DNA from: Tellurirhabdus rosea
GTDB taxonomy: Bacteria > Bacteroidota > Bacteroidia > Cytophagales > Spirosomataceae
DNA: 64,000 nucleotides
Reading direction: 5' to 3'
NCBI RefSeq assembly: GCF_026278345.1
Contig: NZ_CP111085.1
Location: 4,164,501-4,228,500, forward strand
Part shown: in pieces, positions 8,769-16,339 of the stretch
Layout: the number at the start of each line of letters is the position of its first letter
Numbering within the stretch: position 1 is the first letter of the stretch
Notes under the pieces: generated by a model
Told to the model about the DNA's origin: nothing
What the model saw: only the letters and a program-made list of their open reading frames with translations
Databases searched by the model: none
Position numbers and translations under genes: made by a program

Positions 8769-9367
8769 AGGGATTGCTGTTCGGTGATCAGATCGTTGAG
8801 GTAGGCCATCGGGCGAACGGCTTCCGGATCGAAGTCGTCGTCCGCCAGGCGGGTCAGCAGCGACCGGTATTGCCGGGCCGCTTCCTGAATGCCTTCGTCC
8901 GGCATCCGGTGGGTGCCGTGGACCACAAAAGGCGGCAGGTAGATCATTTTGCAAAGGGTGGCCGTCTGGTCAAACGGCGCCAGAAACTGCCGGATGGTGA
9001 ACCGGTTGTAGCCCGAAGTCTGGTACGCTTCGTTCCGGCCCCCGGCGGTCAGCACGTTCAGCATCTTCTTGCCCGTCAGCGCGACGCCTTCGTGGCCGTA
9101 GGCCCAGCCGTGTTCGAGCACGAGGTCTTCCCACTGTTTGACCATCGCCGGAGCACTGTACCAGTAAAACGGGTGCTGAAAAATAAGGTAATCGTGCTGC
9201 AGCAGCAGGTCCTGTTCGCGGTCGATGTCGATGTCAAAGTCCGGGTAAAGTTCGTACAGGTCATTGATGGTCACAAAGGGCAGATCCTGGACTGCTTCCA
9301 GCAGGATGCGGTTTGTGCGGGACTTTTCCAGCGCCGGGTGGGCAAACTGAATCAACAATTTTGCCAT
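8765..9367 (-). CDS. KefF/KefG-like NAD(P)H oxidoreductase (flavodoxin-like), antiporter ancillary protein
   Basis: 200 residues, MAKLLIQFAHPALEKSRTNR at the start, then HDYLIFQHPFYWYSAPAM and WAYGHEGVALTGKKMLNVLT. These are typical of the NQO1/KefF flavodoxin-fold family. It binds FMN and, in E. coli, sits on KefC and activates it during electrophile stress as well as reducing quinones. The 4-base overlap with the downstream antiporter gene and the co-direction support the same role here. The ATG at 9367 is the natural start. Confidence 0.88.
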   Translation of the reverse strand: MAKLLIQFAHPALEKSRTNRILLEAVQDLPFVTINDLYELYPDFDIDIDREQDLLLQHDYLIFQHPFYWYSAPAMVKQWEDLVLEHGWAYGHEGVALTGKKMLNVLTAGGRNEAYQTSGYNRFTIRQFLAPFDQTATLCKMIYLPPFVVHGTHRMPDEGIQEAARQYRSLLTRLADDDFDPEAVRPMAYLNDLITEQQSL

Positions 9368-9977
9368 AAAGCAGAGAGGAGCAAATGATCGGTAAAAGCA
9401 GACTCCTGATGAGCCCGTGAAGGCAAGATACGGGCAAACCGGCAGGAATGCGAAAACAGGGGCAAAGTCTTAGGCACCCGGGCAGCCGACCGCCGGGAAA
9501 AAGTAAAGCCAGACGACGAATGTCACCTGGCTTTTTTTGAACCGCACTCCGTCCGGTTTGTTCTTTTCAAAACGGATACGTTTCACGGTATCCCCATCTG
9601 GAAGCGATTTACACATACATAACTCACCCTGTCGATTAAGTGTTTTAAAAAAAGAAAATTTTTTTCAGATTTTTCAGGCGCACCGGCCGCGGGACTGGTC
9701 TCGGCCGGATGCCGGTGGCCCCGGAGATAAACAAAAACCGCGTTCGGCAGTATATGAAAAATAAGGGAAAAGCTCTGGGCCAACGGGTTGTGAGGGGGCT
9801 GGCACGTACATTATTCAAAACTTTTGTTCGTTAAAGGGTAGAGGCTTCGGGATTAGCTGCGTATTTTTGACTAATAAATTTCTAAGTTGCCTCAGCGCCC
9901 TGAGGATTTCGGTCCGGCTTCCCGCTGGATGCGGCACTCTGAGAATAAACGATGAAGTTACTATTTACGGTTAGGCT
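9368..9977. other. 610-base divergent intergenic region with a hairpin and a promoter-like site
   Basis: No convincing coding frame. AAAGCCAG at 9505-9512 pairs with 9527-9534 and is followed by a T run to 9538, a terminator-like hairpin reading rightward. The left arm is preceded by an A-rich stretch, so it could work both ways. TATTTTTG at 9862-9869 matches the Bacteroidota -7 consensus TAnnTTTG and points to the small membrane protein gene, but no good -33 element is seen at the right distance. Confidence 0.4.
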
Positions 9978-10256
9978 ATGCTGCTTGTGATTCTTCTGGC
10001 AACGCTCGTTCTGGGGATTGGCTGCGTGATGGCGGTTCGGCTGTGGGAGTACGTGCGCGATTTCCGCCCGGCGCAGGTGCCGCCGGTACTGAGCCACCGC
10101 CGCCTGCGGAGCCGGATCGAACAGGACCTCGACCACCTGCTGCTGCTCTACCGGCAGGGCCTGCTCGACGAAATTCAGTACCACCGGCTGGCCGACGAAC
10201 TCATCGACCAACTGGCGACCGTGCTGGAAAAAGAGTCGGTTCCGGCCGAAGTCTGA
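9978..10256 (+). CDS. Small membrane-anchored protein with SHOCT-like tail
   Basis: 92 residues. Residues 1-20 (MLLVILLATLVLGIGCVMAV) are one membrane helix. The cytoplasmic part ends in LLLLYRQGLLDEIQYHRLAD ELIDQL, which resembles the SHOCT motif of short oligomerising C-terminal helices (ligand-independent 'LLxKGxIteeEFe' type). The frame is GC-rich with codon use like its neighbours, and no overlapping gene competes. It ends shortly before the stop of the convergent HxlR gene. Function unknown. Confidence 0.6.
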   Translation: MLLVILLATLVLGIGCVMAVRLWEYVRDFRPAQVPPVLSHRRLRSRIEQDLDHLLLLYRQGLLDEIQYHRLADELIDQLATVLEKESVPAEV

Positions 10257-10279
10257 CCGGCCCGCCCCGGCAAAGCGGC

Positions 10280-10633
10280 TTATCGGAACAGATACTTCAT
10301 ACTCCAGTCGGCCATCGCGTTCAGAATCGGCAGCGTGGCCTTGCCCATGTCGGTCAGACTGTACTCTACTTTCGGCGGAATCTGGGCGTAAATCTTCCGG
10401 TTCAGAATGCCGTTCCGTTCCAGATCACGCAACTCCTGCGTCAGCATTTTCTTGCTGATGCCCGGCATGGCCCGTTGCATTTCTCCAAACCGGTTGACAC
10501 CCCGCGACACGTTGTAAATAATCACCGGCTTCCATTTTCCGCCCAACACCTCGGACGTCAGGGTGACGGGGCAGTTCGTTTCCAGCTTTTTTTTCGCTAC
10601 CGGTGCCGATATCAATACGTCTGTTGCCTCCAT
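10280..10633 (-). CDS. HxlR/QorR-type winged-helix transcriptional regulator
   Basis: 117 residues from the ATG at 10633; the frame extends upstream to other possible starts, but these would fall within the promoter region. NCPVTLTSEVLGGKWKPVII is the N-terminal HxlR signature with the conserved Cys. GEMQRAMPGISKKMLTQELR is the recognition region, and KVEYSLTDMG the wing. It is divergent from a QorB-like NAD(P)H-binding oxidoreductase, exactly like the ytfH(qorR)/ytfG(qorB) pair, so it probably represses that gene and responds to reactive quinones or oxidation through the Cys. Confidence 0.88.
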   Translation of the reverse strand: MEATDVLISAPVAKKKLETNCPVTLTSEVLGGKWKPVIIYNVSRGVNRFGEMQRAMPGISKKMLTQELRDLERNGILNRKIYAQIPPKVEYSLTDMGKATLPILNAMADWSMKYLFR

Positions 10634-10664
10634 TTTGTCAATAGTTTCTTTTTGGATACTAAGC

Positions 10665-10713
10665 CACTTTAAAGTGATTACTTGACAAATGTAAACTATT
10701 AGCGCCACATTTG
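10665..10713 (+). promoter_or_regulatory. Candidate operator and promoter of the quinone-reductase gene
   Basis: A perfect 12-bp palindrome, CACTTTAAAGTG, lies at 10665-10676. CTTG near 10681-10684 is separated by 21 bases from CACATTTG at 10706-10713, a one-mismatch fit to TAnnTTTG. The pair sits 25 bases before the ATG at 10739, and the palindrome is where an HxlR dimer could bind and control both divergent genes. Confidence 0.45.
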
Positions 10714-10738
10714 CACATCAAACTTTACCGAAACAATC

Positions 10739-11632
10739 ATGTACGTAATCACAGGAGCAAGCGGCAACACGGGAAAACAGGTTGCCATTCATTTGCTGGA
10801 AGCCGGCAAGCCGGTGACGGTTATTGGCCGGGATGCCGGGCGGTTGCAGGAACTGGTGGACAAAGGAGCCGTGGCGGCCATCGGGTCGCTGGAAGATGAG
10901 GCGTTTCTGCGCCGGACGTTCGACGGCGCTACGGCCGTCTATGCGCTGATTCCGCCCCATTTCGCCACCGACGACTTCCCCGGCTACCAGCGCCGGACGG
11001 CCGACGCGCTGGTGGCGGCACTGGAGACGGGCGGGGTGACGCACGTGGTTACGCTGAGCAGCATGGGCGCCCACCTGACCGAGACCGGAGGCGTGGTCAA
11101 AGGGCTGGGCCACATGGAAAAAGCCTTCGAAAGCCGGACCGGCCTCCACGTCCTGCACCTGCGGGCGGGGTTTTTCTTCCAGAATTTTCTGGGAAACATC
11201 GGGCTGGTGAAACAGGCGGGCATCCTCGGCGGCTTCCCGATCGACGGCAACAAACCGATGGCGATGGTCCATACCGACGATATCGCCGAGGTGGCCACCC
11301 GCCGCCTGCTGGCCCTCGACTTCACCGGGCAGAGTCATGAATTTGTGGCCGGACCGCGCGACCTGACGTTTGACGAAGTGGCCGCCACCCTCGGCAAAGC
11401 CATCGGCCGCGACGACCTGCCCTGGGTGACGTTTTCCTACGAACAGGCCCGCGAAGGCATGCTGCAGATGGGCATGAAGCCGACCCTGGCCGATGCCTAT
11501 GTGGAGTTCTGCCAGCGCGTCAACGACGGAAGTCTGGCCGAAGGTTTCGTTCGCACCCCGGAAAACTCGACGCCGACGACCCTGGAACAGTTCGCCCAGC
11601 GCGAATTCGCCCCCGCTTATCAGGCAGGCTGA
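10739..11632 (+). CDS. NmrA-like NAD(P)H-binding oxidoreductase (QorB/YtfG type)
   Basis: 297 residues, atypical SDR. MYVITGASGNTGKQVAIHLL carries the GxxGxxG dinucleotide loop. VVTLSSMGAHLTETGGVVKG, LHLRAGFFFQNFLGNI and MAMVHTDDIAEVATRRLL are NmrA/QOR2 family blocks. It likely reduces quinones or similar small electrophiles with NADPH in the cytoplasm. The divergent HxlR gene and the shared palindrome suggest inducible expression. A near-identical layout exists for E. coli qorB/qorR. Confidence 0.87.
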   Translation: MYVITGASGNTGKQVAIHLLEAGKPVTVIGRDAGRLQELVDKGAVAAIGSLEDEAFLRRTFDGATAVYALIPPHFATDDFPGYQRRTADALVAALETGGVTHVVTLSSMGAHLTETGGVVKGLGHMEKAFESRTGLHVLHLRAGFFFQNFLGNIGLVKQAGILGGFPIDGNKPMAMVHTDDIAEVATRRLLALDFTGQSHEFVAGPRDLTFDEVAATLGKAIGRDDLPWVTFSYEQAREGMLQMGMKPTLADAYVEFCQRVNDGSLAEGFVRTPENSTPTTLEQFAQREFAPAYQAG

Positions 11633-11749
11633 AGCCCCTCGGCAGGGCCGAAAGCTCGACCCGAGAAAAGTTGACAAACCAAGTCGCCCGGCGGTGGTTA
11701 TAGCAAAATAAGTAACCATTCCACACCAGAAAACTCGAAAAGATTTACG

Positions 11750-11950
11750 ATGAAAACGCAAAAATGGTATTCGCCCGGTAACGACCAGGGCGGCGGAACA
11801 ACAACAGGGGGCAGCTCTTCAACGGGTGGTTCGACGAGAAATGACGAGGGATCTCACGAGCCGGGGAATACACCGCTGGACGATCAGGAGGAATTGCCGG
11901 GAGGCTTTATACACGGGCATGTTGGGAGCGATGACGAGGGCAGTGATTAG
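11750..11950 (+). CDS. Small Gly/Ser/Asp-rich protein, unknown
   Basis: 66 residues, MKTQKWYSPGNDQGGG at the start, a low-complexity Gly/Ser/Thr stretch (residues 13-28), then an acidic tail (LDDQEELPGG, GSDDEGSD). It has no membrane helix and no cysteine. It is followed at once by a perfect 22-bp terminator hairpin, which supports a real short transcript. No family recognised. It may be a disordered protein or a small secreted or processed peptide. Confidence 0.5.
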   Translation: MKTQKWYSPGNDQGGGTTTGGSSSTGGSTRNDEGSHEPGNTPLDDQEELPGGFIHGHVGSDDEGSD

Positions 11951-11976
11951 CGCGCGTGGGTGAACGGGTCTAGCTG

Positions 11977-12023
11977 GCATACAAAAAGGGCCGTTTCTAT
12001 CAGAAACGGCCCTTTTTGTATGC
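11977..12023. terminator. Perfect 22-bp bidirectional terminator
   Basis: 11977-11998 pairs without mismatch with 12002-12023 around a three-base loop. The stem holds GGGCCGTTTC and A/T-rich outer parts that give a U run on either strand. It sits between the converging 66-residue gene and the secreted beta-propeller-like gene. Confidence 0.92.
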
Positions 12024-12032
12024 TGCACGCCC

Positions 12033-14513
12033 TTACTTGTAAACCAGAAGCGTCGTCGCTTCGCAGTCCCGGTCGGTTTTGAAGCGGACCCAGCGGGCCT
12101 GAAAATCGACGGGAAAAGTGAAGGTCGTCGTTTGCCCCGGCGCGACCGTAAACGTTTTGTAAGGCATCCAGACGCCCGTGCCCACGGGGTCGGCTTCCAG
12201 CGTGAAGGTGACCGGAGCCGCCGCCCGGTGCGACAGTTGCAGGCTCCGCTGGTCGTAGAAGCCGATCAGGTAAGGGTCGGACGCCTGCCCGGCTTTGACC
12301 GCCGCGGCCTTCCAGGGGCCGCCCCGTCCGGTCGGTTTGCCGAGCTTCCAGAGGTCGTCGATTACCCCGGCCCAGACGGCGGCTTTTTTGTCGTCCGAAA
12401 CGATGATGTGCTCATTTCCGGCCGCAGAAGCGAGGTCGATGCCCGTCATGACGAGCAGGCCGCGGTAGGAGGCGTAGTCGTTGATGCGCAGGTTGTGCGA
12501 GGCGACCGGTCGGATTTTGGCGTAACCGTCCGCATTTTCGGCGGGCAGTTCGTAAAAAGTGCCGTGGCAGTTGAACAGGTCCCGTTCCGTCGCCACCTCC
12601 CGGCAAATCCGCAGCGCCGCCCCGTTGGTCAGGTTGGTATACGCCTCGTTGCCCAGCGGCAGCCGCCAGCGCCGCCCTTTGTCATCGACCACCAGTACGC
12701 TCGCTTCGTCGATGGTCACCACCTGGCGGGGAATGGCAAATTTGGTTTTGATGAACGAATGCGTCCCGGTGTCTTCCTTCCGGACGAGCTGCATGTCGCT
12801 GTTCAGTTCATAATACCCCACGTCCGTCGGCTTGTCTCCGTTGTAGGTCAGGGCCGCCAGCCCCAGCACCCGGCGATTTTTACCGAGCCCGTACAGCATG
12901 CCCCCCGTGGTGCTGACCGTACCGACCGAACTGAGTCCGGCAAAAAGCGGAGGCGTACCGGTGGTTCGGGTGTCGTTGGCGGCGTAGGCAAAGTGCACCG
13001 AGAGATTGGCGGCCTGGCCCGTTTTCACCCGGATCCACTCGCCCGGCGCGTTGGACGCGAAGGCCGTCTGGGCGGCCCGGCCTCCGGCGACGGTCAGCGT
13101 CCGCAGCGGGGTCCAGGTGCCGTTTCCGGCTTTGTCCACTTCGAAGGTGAGCGTCACGTCGGCGTCGCCGTGGTTCTGCACCCAGGCCGAGCGGTTGGCC
13201 CAGCCCGCAAACAGGAACGGCTCGGAGGGTTCGCCCGCCTTTACCGCCTCGTTGAGCCACAAAGCCCCTTCGGCCGTGGCCGGGCCAAGCTGGTCGGGCA
13301 GGGTCAGGGGAGCAAACCAGAGGTTGGAGTTCGATTGGCCGGGGCCTTCGATGGAGCCTTTTGCCTTCCGCACGTTCAGAAACTCCTTCTGGGCCGAGTC
13401 GTCGCAGCCGAACACCAGCCGGTCGTTCCAGCGGGTGAAGTCGCCGACGACTTTCAGATAAGCCGAGCGGGGGCGGATTCCGGCGGTGCTGGAAGCCGTA
13501 AAGCTGCCGGGGAAACGCCAGAACATGCCGTGCATGGTCATCAGGTAGTCGGCCTGCTGCGGCGTACCGATGTCCCGGATGCGGGGCCATTCGGTGTTCC
13601 AGCCGTGGGCACCGTCGTAGCTGTGGCTGGCTTTGGGCAGCCGGAAAAAGCGCCAGCCGAGGGCCCGGTCGCGCACGCCGAGCAGCACCGATTTATGGTC
13701 CCAGCCCGTGGCCCAGATCGGGTCCGTGTCGGGGTTTTTGTTGCCGTACAGTCCGCCGGGGCCGGTGACTTCCACGAACTGGTTGCGGCGGACCACCTTC
13801 CAGCTTTTGCCGTTCCATTCGGCGAGCGAACCGGCTTCGATATCAAACTTCTGGAGCGCCTGCGGACCGGACTCCCCGTTGTTGGAATACACCATCACGC
13901 CCTGCCCCGAATACAGCCCTTTGCCGTGCGCCCCCGGCAGGAGGGACGTCGGCTGGTTGCTGGTTTCGTCGGCCCCTTTTTCGTGTTTGATGTTGCCGTC
14001 TTCGTAGAGCAGCGTCGGCATCAGCGTGTTGACATCGACTTCGTAAAAGCCCTCCTCCATCGTGCCGTAATAGATTTTGCCCCTGGGGTCGGTCAGGTGG
14101 CGGGCGTTGCCCGTATGCCGTCCGGGCATGGCCTTGTAGGAGATGGCCCGCACGCCGCCTTTGCTGTCGATGGCGTAGGGGCCGATGAACAACTGGTTGC
14201 TTTCGGGATGAATCATCCGGTTGGCGGGCGTGCCCCCAAGGCTTTCCGGACGGACAACCTGTTGTAAGTCAGGCGTGATTTCGTAAAGCTTGTCCGACGA
14301 GCCGTTGGGCAGGTGCGGACCGTAGGTCACCACCCACAGCCGACCGGCCCAGGGCACCACCGCGCCCGTTCCGCATTCGCCCTCGTTGTTGTACATGGCC
14401 AGATGCGGGTAGATGCCGCTGTACGAAGGCCGTTTGTTTCCCTGCGCCGCCACCGAGTGCCCCACCATCGAGAGTCCCCCCGCCAGACAGGCCATAAGCA
14501 TGTATTTTTTCAT
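12033..14513 (-). CDS. Large secreted protein of unknown function in the SusCD locus
   Basis: 826 residues from the ATG at 14513. MKKYMLMACLAGGLSMVGHS then VAAQG is a Sec signal peptide. Repeating blocks such as GRLWVVTYGPHLPNGSSDKL, GKIYYGTMEEGFYEVDVNT and YLKVVGDFTRWNDRLVFGCD suggest a beta-propeller. Two copies of a beta-sandwich-like segment end in WIRVKTGQAANLSVHF and in RWVRFKTDRDCEATTL. It is the third gene of the leftward SusC-SusD unit, and this family is seen in other Bacteroidota PULs. Probably a periplasmic or surface carbohydrate-active or binding protein. No catalytic motif recognised. It follows SusD across the repeat at 14543. Confidence 0.72.
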   Translation of the reverse strand: MKKYMLMACLAGGLSMVGHSVAAQGNKRPSYSGIYPHLAMYNNEGECGTGAVVPWAGRLWVVTYGPHLPNGSSDKLYEITPDLQQVVRPESLGGTPANRMIHPESNQLFIGPYAIDSKGGVRAISYKAMPGRHTGNARHLTDPRGKIYYGTMEEGFYEVDVNTLMPTLLYEDGNIKHEKGADETSNQPTSLLPGAHGKGLYSGQGVMVYSNNGESGPQALQKFDIEAGSLAEWNGKSWKVVRRNQFVEVTGPGGLYGNKNPDTDPIWATGWDHKSVLLGVRDRALGWRFFRLPKASHSYDGAHGWNTEWPRIRDIGTPQQADYLMTMHGMFWRFPGSFTASSTAGIRPRSAYLKVVGDFTRWNDRLVFGCDDSAQKEFLNVRKAKGSIEGPGQSNSNLWFAPLTLPDQLGPATAEGALWLNEAVKAGEPSEPFLFAGWANRSAWVQNHGDADVTLTFEVDKAGNGTWTPLRTLTVAGGRAAQTAFASNAPGEWIRVKTGQAANLSVHFAYAANDTRTTGTPPLFAGLSSVGTVSTTGGMLYGLGKNRRVLGLAALTYNGDKPTDVGYYELNSDMQLVRKEDTGTHSFIKTKFAIPRQVVTIDEASVLVVDDKGRRWRLPLGNEAYTNLTNGAALRICREVATERDLFNCHGTFYELPAENADGYAKIRPVASHNLRINDYASYRGLLVMTGIDLASAAGNEHIIVSDDKKAAVWAGVIDDLWKLGKPTGRGGPWKAAAVKAGQASDPYLIGFYDQRSLQLSHRAAAPVTFTLEADPVGTGVWMPYKTFTVAPGQTTTFTFPVDFQARWVRFKTDRDCEATTLLVYK

Positions 14514-14542
14514 CAAGAAAGGATTTATTCAGGTTATCCGGC

Positions 14543-14622
14543 GCTCAATCGCACCCATTCAATCATTCACCGCGGCGAACCGCCCAATCAGTCATTCAGT
14601 CATTCAACATTCAATCATTCCT
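14543..14622 (-). repeat. Intergenic word-repeat element R3 (atypical)
   Basis: CATTCAATCATTC words occur on both sides of a GC-rich core CCGCGGCGAACCGCC. Unlike the other elements the two outer word blocks run in the same direction, so this looks like a rearranged or half element. It starts two bases after the TGA stop of susD (14623-14625) and lies between susD and the following co-directional gene. Confidence 0.6.
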
Positions 14623-16305
14623 TCAATATCCCGGATTCTGGCTCAGATTCGGATTCACCCGCCGTTCCAGCGACGGAATGGGCCAGAGGTACTGCCGGGT
14701 TTTGTCGAAACTGCGCTGGGCGACCACTTTCACGTCGGACCCGAAGACCGTGTAATCCGCAATGTCGTCGTCGTCCAGGGGCGTCACGCCGGGGAAAGGC
14801 CATTTGGTCCGGTTCTGGGCCGCCGGGTCGGGCAGGCCGATGACGGGGCGGGTGAGGGCTTTTTCGGCCAGCCGCCAGCGAATCAGGTCCATGTACCGGA
14901 GGCCTTCCTTGGCGAATTCTACCCGCCGTTCGCGCCGGACGATGCGCCGCAATTCGGCCGGGTTGGTGGTCGTGACGGCCGGGTACGCCGCCGTCTGCCC
15001 GACCGGCACCCCGTAGGCCCGCGCCCGTACCTGGTTGATGGCGTTCAAAACGGTGTTGTCGATCTGGCCGAGTTCGATTTTCGCCTCGGCATAGGTCAGC
15101 AGGATTTCCGCGTAGCGAATGATGATGGCGTCGGCATCTTCGCTCTGCTTGTCAGCCCACGACTGGTCGATGCCTTTTTTCCAGAGAAAACCCGTAAAAC
15201 TGGCGAAAGCGGCCACCGTCCGGGTGTCAAGGTTCGAAACGCGCCGGTTGTCCTTGGAACTGAAAATCGTCACCGAATCCGGGTGCGGCTGGTAGGAGTA
15301 GCCCAGCCACTGCGTGCCGAACTCCACGATGCTGGCCGTCAGGCGCGGGTCGCGGTTGCGGAACGGGTCGCGGGGGTTGTACAGCGGCGATTCGTCGATG
15401 GGCTTGCCATCGCGGGCTTCGTAGGCGTCCACCATTTCCCGCGTCGGAATCTGCGCTCCGAAGCCGCCCGTGGTCCGGGGCAGCTGGTCGCGGACGTTGG
15501 TGCCCGAGGTGAAGACCTTCTGCGCTTCGTCGCGGGGAATGCTGATGATGAGTTCGTTGCTGGTTTCGCCCGCTTTCAGGAAAAGCTGGCTGTAATTGGG
15601 ATGGAGGCTATAGGCTCCCGCGCCGGTGAACTGCATGATGGCCAGGGCGGCATCGCGGGCGACGGCCCAGTTGCCGGTATACAGGGCCGTGCGGGCTTTC
15701 ACGGCCAGCGCCGCGCCCTTGGTGAGCCGTTTGACGGCCGAGGCCGGGTACGACTGCGGCAGGCTGGCGATGGCAAAGTCCAGTTCGTCAAAGATAAATT
15801 TGAGCACTTCGGCCTGGGGCGTCCGCGTTACGCTGTACGATTCTTCCAGCAATACCGGTTTGGTCACCAGCGGCACATCGCCGAAATGGGTGATGAGCCG
15901 GGCGTACTGATACGCCCGGATGAGCCGCATTTCGGCTTCGAGCGTCGTAATCACCGGGGCAGGCGTGCTGGCTGCCGCGCGGTCCTTGTTGGCCAGAAAG
16001 GTATTGGCCCGGGCGATAGCCTTGTAGCAGTTCGTCCAGTACGACTGCACGGTGCCGTCTTCGGCGTTCATCGTCCCGAACGTCACGGCATTGCCCAGCT
16101 GCCCGCGGTGCCAGTAGTTATCGGTGAACTGCTCGTTGTCATTACCCCAGAAATCGAGCCGGTAAAGGTCGTTGACGGCCAGTTCGAGTTCGGTCTGGTT
16201 GGAATAGAACGTGCCGGTCGACGGTTCGGACAGCGGGTTCAGATCCAGGGTGTTGCAGGCCGTCAGGCTGGCGGCCAGCAGGAATATGGAAAGTGATTTT
16301 TTCAT
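14623..16305 (-). CDS. SusD/RagB-type nutrient-binding outer-membrane lipoprotein
   Basis: 560 residues with a lipoprotein signal, MKKSLSIFLLAASLTACNTL (lipobox LTAC, Cys17). It has typical SusD blocks: LNPLSEPSTGTFYSNQTELE, IRAYQYARLITHFGDVPLVT, AALAVKARTALYTGNWAVA, RYAEILLTYAEAKIELGQ and RRERRVEFAKEGLRYMDLIR. It caps the SusC transporter on the cell surface and captures the glycan. It lies 34 bases downstream of susC. The C-terminal region ending RQYLWPIPSLERRVNPNLSQ NPGY is standard for full-length proteins. Confidence 0.96.
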   Translation of the reverse strand: MKKSLSIFLLAASLTACNTLDLNPLSEPSTGTFYSNQTELELAVNDLYRLDFWGNDNEQFTDNYWHRGQLGNAVTFGTMNAEDGTVQSYWTNCYKAIARANTFLANKDRAAASTPAPVITTLEAEMRLIRAYQYARLITHFGDVPLVTKPVLLEESYSVTRTPQAEVLKFIFDELDFAIASLPQSYPASAVKRLTKGAALAVKARTALYTGNWAVARDAALAIMQFTGAGAYSLHPNYSQLFLKAGETSNELIISIPRDEAQKVFTSGTNVRDQLPRTTGGFGAQIPTREMVDAYEARDGKPIDESPLYNPRDPFRNRDPRLTASIVEFGTQWLGYSYQPHPDSVTIFSSKDNRRVSNLDTRTVAAFASFTGFLWKKGIDQSWADKQSEDADAIIIRYAEILLTYAEAKIELGQIDNTVLNAINQVRARAYGVPVGQTAAYPAVTTTNPAELRRIVRRERRVEFAKEGLRYMDLIRWRLAEKALTRPVIGLPDPAAQNRTKWPFPGVTPLDDDDIADYTVFGSDVKVVAQRSFDKTRQYLWPIPSLERRVNPNLSQNPGY

Positions 16306-16339
16306 AAGGCTAAACAGGATTCGGTCAGGAAGCTGGTGG

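Noticed and set aside
8769-8954. 62-residue N-terminal extension of the KefC-like antiporter
   Set aside because: It lies fully in the overlapping flavoprotein gene and is Arg/Pro/Gly-rich; the ATG at 8768 gives the first membrane helix directly and a 4-base overlap.
9537-9764. 75-residue frame in the kefF upstream gap
   Set aside because: It begins in the hairpin's T run and has shadow-like composition; no support.
12132-14267. 711-residue open frame on the plus strand
   Set aside because: It is antisense to the secreted 826-residue gene, which has a signal peptide and sensible composition. The antisense product is Arg/Gly/Val-rich shadow protein typical of GC-rich DNA.
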